The position numbers and the translations under genes are program-made. Shown here piece by piece: positions 56,960 through 64,000 of a DNA stretch of 64,000 nucleotides. Source of the DNA: Emergomyces orientalis (taxonomy: Eukaryota; Ascomycota; Eurotiomycetes; Onygenales; Ajellomycetaceae); the NCBI GenBank assembly GCA_002110485.1, contig MOWL01000001.1:2046001-2110000 (forward strand), read 5' to 3'. Every line of letters starts with the position of its first letter. The first letter of the stretch is position 1. Under the pieces are notes generated by a model. That model was not told where the DNA came from, ran no database searches, and worked only from the letters and a program-made list of their open reading frames with translations.

Positions 56960-57350
56960 GTCAGGCAGCATGGTCATGTGAGTTCGTGTTGCTCTTACAG
57001 AGACAGAGATACAATCATACTAATTAGTTCTAGCTACAAAAGAGCATCAATGTAAATATTTTTTTAAAAAATAAAAATAAAAATAAAAAATGGAGATTTA
57101 AGACTCCTTGATTCCTTTTTTATCCTATAAAAGCCATTTTCCTTTCAAATATAACTACATATCGGTTTGATTTTGTTTCCCACAAGATATAGTCAGCCAT
57201 TGCACAGTAAAAATTACGAGGCCAATCACAGAGATACTCAGTACACCTCCGATAAAAGAGAACCGGGCCAACTGGATATAACCACGCCATCCGAAAAAGT
57301 GTTACAAGACTATGAAAAAGAAGGGGAGGGAAAACAATGCAATAATCTAA
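56960..57350. other. Spacer between copia element and ARP4 3' end
   Basis: Contains an (AAAAAT)n-like stretch near 57061-57090 and the probable 3' UTR of ARP4. No gene. Confidence 0.5.
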
Positions 57351-58911
57351 TTATTTGCACCTTTTTTCCACGATATTCGGCCCATGCTCATCAAACTCTT
57401 TCTTCGATATCCACATCTGGTGAAATGTCCCCAGGCTTGCAACAATACTCCCCCCAATCCATGACCCAAACTTCCTCTCCGCTGTATTTCCCGGTGCAGT
57501 TATACGTACCCGGGGGCTCGGGAACATATTCATAAGCTCAAAGTTTAGTCGATCATTAAACCCATATAACAGACTCGTCGCACCCGTCACAACTACATTC
57601 CCAAGCAAATGCGGCCGTATATCGACATCAACTTGGTTCAGAGAGCTGCGAATTAGCTCTGGTATTGTTTGCGCAGCAGTCGGGGCGGGGAACTCTGATT
57701 CTGGATCGGGAATTGCAGCTTGTGCGTCAAATAGCGATTCAACCACCCGGTATCGATCGGCGCCGAACACTTGATTGTAGCCATCGGGGAACTCGAAGGG
57801 CCGGCCTGGATTCCCCCTTGCGATCTCCTCGTTGGAGACACCGTTGGGGCCCGTGCTGGATAGAGAATGCGGGCCGGGCCAGACTTGTACCACACATTCT
57901 TTGAACTCGGATAGGGTCCGGTCCTCCAGGAGTCGACGGAAGGATGGGTCTGGGGCCCTGTCGGTGGGAATGGTTTTATATGTTGCTTGGGCCTGCTGGC
58001 CGGCGTCCACGGCCGTCTTGGAAGATACGAGGTAGTGTGGCGTGATGGTTATGGGTTGTGGGGTGTTGGTTTTAAAGAGTGCGCGGATCTGCGACGAGAT
58101 GAACTCGCCGCCAAGCGGGGAGTGCTGGACGCCTCGTTTTAGAACTAGGCCGTCATGGACGGGAGTTATGGAGACTCCTGATGCGCCAACATCAACGACC
58201 AAGGCTGATGCTTTACCTGCGGCAAATCTGGAAGACATATATGATTAGCACTGCGCATCATATCTCGGGTGATTTGCGAAAGGTGGGAGGAAAGCAACAC
58301 ACGCAACCAATGGCCCATTCCGGGCGAGATAGAAAGCCGGACTTCCCCATTTCTCCATTGCTATTTCAATAGTCTTTTCCCGCGCCTTGACAGGATTCCA
58401 ACCGCACTCCGTCATAAGCAGCGGGCTATCAGCCAACGGCTTCTCCTCCGCCTCCACCACATCCATATCTGCGGACAGTTCGCCATTCGCAGTGTCATTT
58501 AATCCATTAAAAAGCGGGTTCCCGGATTTGGCCCCCGTCAGTCGCGATGTGAATGAGTATTCCCAGACTTTCTCTGCCATGTCCCAGTCCTCTACTATCC
58601 CCTCCTTTCCTATAGGATTGTGAATGGAGAGGCCCGGCCGCGGCGTAACGTAGATGCTGTCGCCATATATGTATTTTTCCTGTGCATCAGTAGAGTACTT
58701 GCCGTAACATGTTGGAATGACGGATTTTGGTGTGTCTTCTCCCGCGAAGCCTGCGCGTACTGTTGAGTAGCCTGGGTCGAGGATAATTGCGGACACCTCG
58801 TCTAGGGAATTGGAGTTAGTGTATGGGATGCTGGCGGGTTTTAGGTCGCAGGGATGTAGGAAACATACCACCGCCGTATTCAGCGGTTGCTGGAGGTACT
58901 AGAGAGCTCAT
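57351..58911 (-). CDS. ARP4: Actin-related protein ARP4
   Basis: Three exons, 58911-58869, 58801-58303 and 58227-57351 (introns 67 and 75 nt), give 472 aa, close to the yeast length of 489. The 14-codon first exon (MSSLVPPATAEYGG) is needed to supply the start; the join gives EYGGDEVSAIILDPGYSTVRAGFAGEDTPKS, the actin phosphate-1 region. Exon 2 ends FYLARNGPLVA and exon 3 begins FAAGKASALVVDVGASG, matching the family. The C-terminal region has GNVVVTGATSLLYGF and KFGSWIGGSIVASLGTFHQMWISKKEFDEHG. Arp4 is a nuclear subunit shared by the NuA4 acetyltransferase, SWR1 and INO80 remodellers, and binds nucleosomal histones. The intron-2 donor is GTGTGT, weaker than the others. Divergent from TLS1 with 442 bp between starts. 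Confidence 0.96.
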
Positions 58912-59353
58912 CTTTACCGCCCCTTGTACTGCGTTGTGAAGACCTGGTGAAGTTGAAAATCTTCAGTGGGTGCTGAAGTAGGCAAGCGTACAGCGCAAAG
59001 CTAGCACTCTGAGTGGAGAATAGCCTTGAATGGTAATCGCATGCAAGTGATGAATTGAAAACCGGTGTTGGATGTATGATCGATAATGTGGCGAGGTGGT
59101 TGTGTTGAGTGAATGGCCGCAAGAAGTGGTGAGTGGTGGGCAGCAAAGACGTGATGCTGGTGTTTTGTTTCTGGCCGGATCGCTCGCTGGCTTCTGGTTT
59201 TCGCCAAACCTCGCAACCTTGATCTCGCCTCCTCGCAAGTTCAACAGCAACCAAACTCTGCCAAACTCCAACACACACACACACACACAGGCACTCGTTC
59301 ACTCACACCACTTCAAGCGACATCCGGTAACAATACTCGCAGCAGTTAGAGTT
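58912..59353. promoter_or_regulatory. Divergent promoter, ARP4 / TLS1
   Basis: 442 bp between two start codons. Contains an (AC)10 microsatellite at about 59270-59289, 65 bp upstream of the TLS1 ATG. Open frames across it are random. Confidence 0.5.
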
Positions 59354-60616
59354 ATGTCGACCATGGAGATTGAAGAGCCGCTATTTAGGCCAGTCAAGAG
59401 AAGAAAGTTCCTGCGAAAACGCCCTGAAACTATTTCGGATGAATCGCAGCCACCACAGCCCTCTCCAGACCCCGAAGCTTCTACTACTCACAGATCCTCA
59501 GCGGGACAAGATGGAGCAGTCTCGGAAACTAATCCCAACGAGCCTGAAGAAATGGACACTGGCATTACAGACATCTTCCGCCTTCGGAAAGCCCTGAAGA
59601 CTCGAAGGGGTGGCGTCGAGTTCACAGCTGCGCCGAAGCCCGCCAGTGATGAGCATGATGAGTCTCCACTAGAAATTGGCTCTATCGCTCAGGATCCTGA
59701 AAATATGGTTATACGAGGCATTTCAGATCGCTTTGTTGCCCATACAGGTCAGAAAGTGGATGTGGATAAACATATGTACGCTTTCCCCGATATCTCTTTT
59801 TTCCCCTTCTTCTTTACTTATATGAAGGATGCACTTCTTTTAATTTTGGACGAACAGGGTGAACGACTAACGTGATAAGGATGGCGTATATAGAGTCAGA
59901 GATGGCTAAACGTCATCAACAAAACAAGAACAATAATGCTACAGATGATAATGGCCAACAGGGGTTTGAAACCACCGTACGAGGGCCTAATTCGGATCTC
60001 GTACTCCCTCAGCGCCAGCCAGCATCGTTAGGAAAACTGCATGAAATCGACCTGGGACCGGACGCGAAGCTCCGTAACATCGAACGGACTGAAGCAGCTA
60101 CGAGACGGCTCGCAGGTGATCAGACGCCGGACGAGGACGAGGAGGATAAGGATGCCACTTCGAAGAAAGCACGCCCAGGCGTAAAGGATGGCAAAAATTG
60201 GCGTGGCCGGAAAAGACGCAATAGTGAAGATATCAGGAGAGATAAGCTTGTTGAAGAAGTCCTTCGGGAGAGTAAACGTGAGTTGTTCTCTTTCATTCTT
60301 CGTATCCTTTATGTATTCCTATGTATCTTCCCCTTTACCGGAAACATATTAACTAATACCTATCCACAAACGTTTTGCAGTTGACGTCTACGATGAACCT
60401 GAAATGGTCAGCCAGCAAAACGATGACCAGGCGGCAGACGACCGCATTGCAGAGCAGTTCCGCCGCGACTTTTTGGACGCCATCCACTCCCGACGCCGCG
60501 GCGCTCGGGCGAAGACTGCAAAGACTACCAAACCGGATGTTCCGCGCGGCCCCAAGCTTGGAGGAAGCCGGAGTGCCCGTGCAGCGATGCGGGAGAAAGC
60601 AGCTGCTCAAAAGTGA
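59354..60616 (+). CDS. TLS1: Tls1 / C9orf78 (HCA59) family splicing-linked protein
   Basis: Three exons, 59354-59775, 59880-60277 and 60381-60616 (introns 104 and 103 nt), give 351 aa. The Hep59 domain is seen as ITDIFRLRKALKTRRGGVEF, VIRGISDRFVAHTGQKVDVDKHM joined across intron 1 to MAYIESEMAKR, and later LGKLHEIDLGPDAKLRNIERTE. The C-terminus reads LDVYDEPE then a basic RRRGARAKT stretch and GGSRSARAAMREK. Fission yeast Tls1 supports splicing of shelterin transcripts through Brr2, and human C9orf78 is a spliceosome component. I start at the first ATG of the frame; a second Met (M4) follows at once. The donor of intron 1 is GTACGC; the acceptor and protein continuity support it. Confidence 0.9.
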
Positions 60617-63127
60617 TAATGACGACTGTTTACTATTGTCGGTGGGAAAAAGTGAGATCGAGGATGCACATATGAATATATATATCTGTACCTCGACGTT
60701 TCTCTGTTCTCTGTGATCTGTTATGGTAATGTTTTTTGGGCAAGGGATTGACGGATGCTATGTTCGTACGCTGTTCTCGACTGGGAGCCATATATGTATC
60801 TATATCTATATATATACTATTATTATGATCTTGCTTTTATATTCCATCCTTGCCGGACACTCAGGGGTTCGGACTTTGCACTTGGTAGAAGTTTTCAATT
60901 CGACAAAAGCAAACAGCCCATTCCATGGCTGTCTTGCACGTTGAGGTTCCAAGCGCCAAAAACCGCAGCGGCATTAACTAGTACAATTACTAGGCATAAC
61001 TAGCTAGTGGGGCTAGAGCTGTTAGAGGAAAAATTGCCATAGCGGGCCAGTGTGGATATTTATCTGTCTTGAAGATGCTGTAACCAAGTTGGTTGCAGGA
61101 TTTTGGATATGTAAGGGCAGATAACATTACTCACCCCCCCCCCTCTTTTTTTCGTTTTCCCCTCGTGAATTTAGGATTTCTTGTTGCCGGTGGCCCGTTG
61201 GGTGGCGTGAAATGCAATGTCCTTCATGTAGTTTACGGTGGGAGTGTACTTGACAATTTATTTCATGGGTCTCGTGGTTTGGTTCAGGGACAAGAAGTTT
61301 TGCCAGGGCAAATGCTTATTTCTGATAAATATACGGAGTAACCTTGAACGGAAACCTCAGGCCTCCATTAATCTTTGCATAACTGGTGCAAAAACCAGCT
61401 GCACATCTCATGTACGACAAGGCAGTCCTCAGGAGCTCTTTCAAAAGGTCTATATATAGATACGGGGAAGGCTGTGGAGAATGAAATGCGCAAATGCGAG
61501 GGAGACGATTGCAAAGTTTCTGCAAATTTATCCCCTTTTGTGAACAATCTGAGAGTGGAGTCGCTGAGCATCCCACTGGTTTTCATACCCAATATCTGTT
61601 TTGATTCTTGTTGAAGCTATTCCACAATTCAGGCTCGGGATTGATCTGGACGACGGTGGACCCTCAGCATGTTTCTGATTTGCCAGCGATGAAACACTTC
61701 ATTCCGCTCATCGCCTCAATAGTACGCCCAAAGACGCCAAACAATTCGGACGCGCTGGGACGTTGACCCCCATATCTCATCGAAGTTCCTCGGATATTCT
61801 CAGTAATAACCCATACTGCTGAATCTGAAAGGGAGACATCCCGTTCATACACACTGAGTTCTCTTGCGGTAGCCGTGCACGGGTTCAACACTGCAATGAA
61901 ACATTCTCCCCGAGGGCAATCGGAGCAGTCGGTCGCCTCGCTACAATTCTAAACGCAACAAACCCGTCTCATGTCTCAAAGACAACAAGCAGAAAAATGT
62001 GGATCCTGTGGCTGATACTATGATAGGCTACCCAGCCAGGCGTTCCCATCCAGCCCCGTACAACCAACGCCTGTCACTGGTCCCAAGTGTGCCAAAATGG
62101 TTTCCGCGGGGCTAGTGAGCTCCCCTTGGGCCTGGTTCCGCGTCAAGTCGTGAGACTGCACCAGGCCTAGGGGAAAAATGAAAGGGCAAAAACGCAAACA
62201 TGAAGCCGCAGACCTTGGGCTGGATCAGTGGAGTGGATTCTCCCTCCCAGTTACTGGTAGGATGCAAGGGCGAGAGAATGGAGCTCATCCATCCAAGCTG
62301 ATACACGCTGGACTCGCTTCGTGGGCAATAATAAGGATGATAATATAATAATACCATGGGCGCTGCTGTCAACCCCCCATCTCCGCCCTGTTACCGTGTT
62401 TATTCGGTGTTTTTTTTTGCTGCTCCGTATAGGAAGCCGACAAATAGAAGGCCGTGGTAAAGCTTGGTCAGACAGGAGACTTGCTGGCTCTCGTTTCCAT
62501 CTTTCCGCACTTGCTTCCTCTCCTTTTTTTCCCTCCTCTGTTTCTTACTCCTTTTCGCTCTCGTTTGGGCTTTCATACAGTGCTTTCATTTTTACATTGA
62601 GATAACCAAGCGAATATCGATCTGTCTCCAAGCTGCTGCTTGCCTGGAGCTCCATCAAGAAACCAGCAGCAAAACCTATTCATTCTCTCCTTGAGCAGGC
62701 CAATGGTTTGCTCTTGTTTTTATCCAGACTGTCAGCGCCTAGATGTTTCCTCTCTCGATATCGACTTTTCGTATTATTCTTTTTGGCTTCTGAGTCTAAG
62801 TCTCAATTTACATCTTCTTAATTTTTCTGATCAGGTTGATATCCGTTTCTGTTCTGTTATTTTGTTTTACATGCAACTATACAAATCGCCGACTCATGCC
62901 AAATCTTTCCATTATTTTGTTCCTGTTTTAGAGGTGAGCTTTGCATAATTTTGCCCGCTCCATCAGGATTAGAAATCCCAGTTAGCCGCTCCCGTCTATA
63001 ACTGACTGGAGTCATCTATTCGTTTTGAGGGGTTATATCGGTATCGTTTTGTCTTCTCTAACATTTCATCAGTGACATTGCCTGGGCGAAACTCGAACCA
63101 ATCCTGCTCCAAACTGATTCAGTCAAT
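60617..63127. other. Intergenic: TLS1 3' flank and long upstream region of FLC-like gene
   Basis: No gene is supported over 2.5 kb. Left part is TLS1 3' flank with TA-rich repeats near 60795-60830. A C10 tract followed by T-rich sequence lies at 61134-61153. Bases 62400-62960 are T/C-rich on the + strand, consistent with a long promoter and 5' leader for the gene starting at 63128. Confidence 0.5.
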
Positions 63128-64000
63128 ATGTTGATCCGGCCTTGGTCAACAACGCCTCTTCTTTTGGCCTGGACCCTGTTTTTAAATCATGTCAATGGAG
63201 TCGACGTCCTCAGGAACAACGGTTTCACCACATGTCTTGATAATTCCGATATCAAGATTGAAAAACTCAACCTGAGATTCGACCGTTCTACCAACACATT
63301 CAACTTCGATGTTGCAGGGAGCAGCGCAAAGACCCAAAATATGACAGCAGAGTTGGTCGTTGATGCCTATGGCCAAAAAATCACACAGGACTTCAATCCA
63401 TGTGCTGAGGGAACTAAAGTTGATCAGCTTTGCCCTGGTACGTGAGAAGATTAGTTAACTGATTGACCTTCCCTCATCTTGCTTATGTCTGTTTATAGTT
63501 CCCGCCGGACGTTTTGCCGCCCATGGAAATCCGCAAATATCCTCCAATTTCGCAGAGAAAATCCCATCCATTGCATTCGCCATCCCTGACCTCCAGGCCC
63601 AGGCAACAATGCTTTTGAAATCAAAAGACGGAGGTGAGACCCTTGCCTGTATTAGCTTGGTGGTAGGCAATGGCAAATCCTTAGCAGCGCCTGCTGTATC
63701 ATATGTTGCTGCAGGAATCGCAGGGGCTGCTCTAGCATTGTCGGGCGCAGCAGCTTTGGCAGCCAGTGGAAATCCCGGCGCTGCTACATCAAGCCCGACA
63801 TTTAGTGAAGTTTTTGGGTGGTTTCAGTCGATGGCAACCAACGGCATGCTCAGCGTCAACTATCCACCCATATACCGCAGCTTCACCAAAAATTTTGGTT
63901 TCAGCACCGGGCTGATTCCTTGGATGCAGATGCAGATGTCGATTGACGATTTCAGGAACAAGACGGGGGGGAATTTGACGCATAACAATTTCCCATTCCT
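63128..64000 (+). CDS. FLC/TRP-like membrane protein, N-terminal part (cut by window end)
   Basis: Exon 1 is 63128-63437 and exon 2 runs from 63499 past the window end; the 61-nt intron has GTACGT and TAG sites. A signal peptide (about residues 1-24, PLLLAWTLFLNHVNG) is followed by an ML-like lipid-binding ectodomain starting VDVLRNNGFTTCLDNSDI, with Cys residues in CLDN, FNPCAEG and DQLCPG. Then come VPAGRFAAHGN and FAIPDLQAQATM. A first hydrophobic stretch (VAAGIAGAALALSGAAALA) precedes YPPIYRSFTKNFGFSTGLIPW, which is characteristic of fungal TRP-like/flavin carrier (Flc1-3, Pkd2) proteins. These sit in ER, vacuole or plasma membrane and are linked to FAD, heme, calcium and cell wall homeostasis. 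The transmembrane channel region lies outside the window. Confidence 0.88.

Noticed and set aside
63090..63112. B-box-like string on the minus strand suggesting a tRNA
   Set aside because: Only the GGTTCGAG part fits; no matching A box, acceptor stem or anticodon arm could be found.

Overview
The window is nuclear DNA of a filamentous ascomycete. The reasons are short introns (mostly 61-170 nt) with GTRNGT donors, CTAAC-type branch sites and YAG acceptors, and Pezizomycotina-type versions of MED14, DPB2, PDI, ARP4, TLS1, PSP1 and a TRP/FLC-like protein. Long AT-rich, repeat-poor spacers and the protein flavour suggest Eurotiomycetes, perhaps Onygenales; that placement is inference. I found no tRNA, rRNA, CRISPR array or bacterial feature.

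Layout. Bases 1-2262 are purine-rich on the + strand and non-coding. PSP1 (2263-5090, minus) is followed by a gene-poor stretch to about 14.3 kb that holds one decayed gene (about 12.9-13.5 kb). A minus-strand block carries NFU1 (mitochondrial Fe-S scaffold) and a large RasGEF with an N-terminal degenerate GTPase-like domain (17238-21022). A HIT zinc-finger protein and the ATP-synthase assembly factor FMC1 share a divergent promoter near 24 kb, and a PHO85-type cyclin lies at 26.3-27.5 kb. Bases 27.5-34.7 kb are again gene-poor, with a second decayed reading frame at 32.3-33.2 kb.

The right half is gene-dense: ornithine decarboxylase antizyme (34773-35769), a Yippee-like protein, a NASP/Sim3-type histone chaperone divergent from DPB2 (DNA polymerase epsilon subunit B), MED14 divergent from PDI, uracil-DNA glycosylase, an intact Ty1/copia retrotransposon, ARP4 divergent from TLS1, and the 5' part of an FLC/TRP-like membrane protein cut by the window end. 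Themes are genome maintenance and chromatin (DPB2, UNG1, NASP, ARP4, TLS1), transcription (MED14), signalling (RasGEF, cyclin) and organelle homeostasis (NFU1, FMC1, PDI, FLC). There is no operon-like organisation.

The most notable items are two. First, the antizyme gene carries a readable programmed +1 ribosomal frameshift: a CCC-TGA junction, after which the second frame runs open through two exons, with a perfect 6-bp inverted repeat bracketing the site. Second, a 4977-bp copia element has two identical 102-bp LTRs, a 5-bp target duplication, an uninterrupted 1532-residue gag-pol frame and a primer-binding site resembling the initiator-Met tRNA anticodon arm; it sits 196 bp upstream of the uracil-DNA glycosylase start. 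Exon boundaries were inferred by eye from splice motifs, phase and protein continuity; none was tested against RNA.
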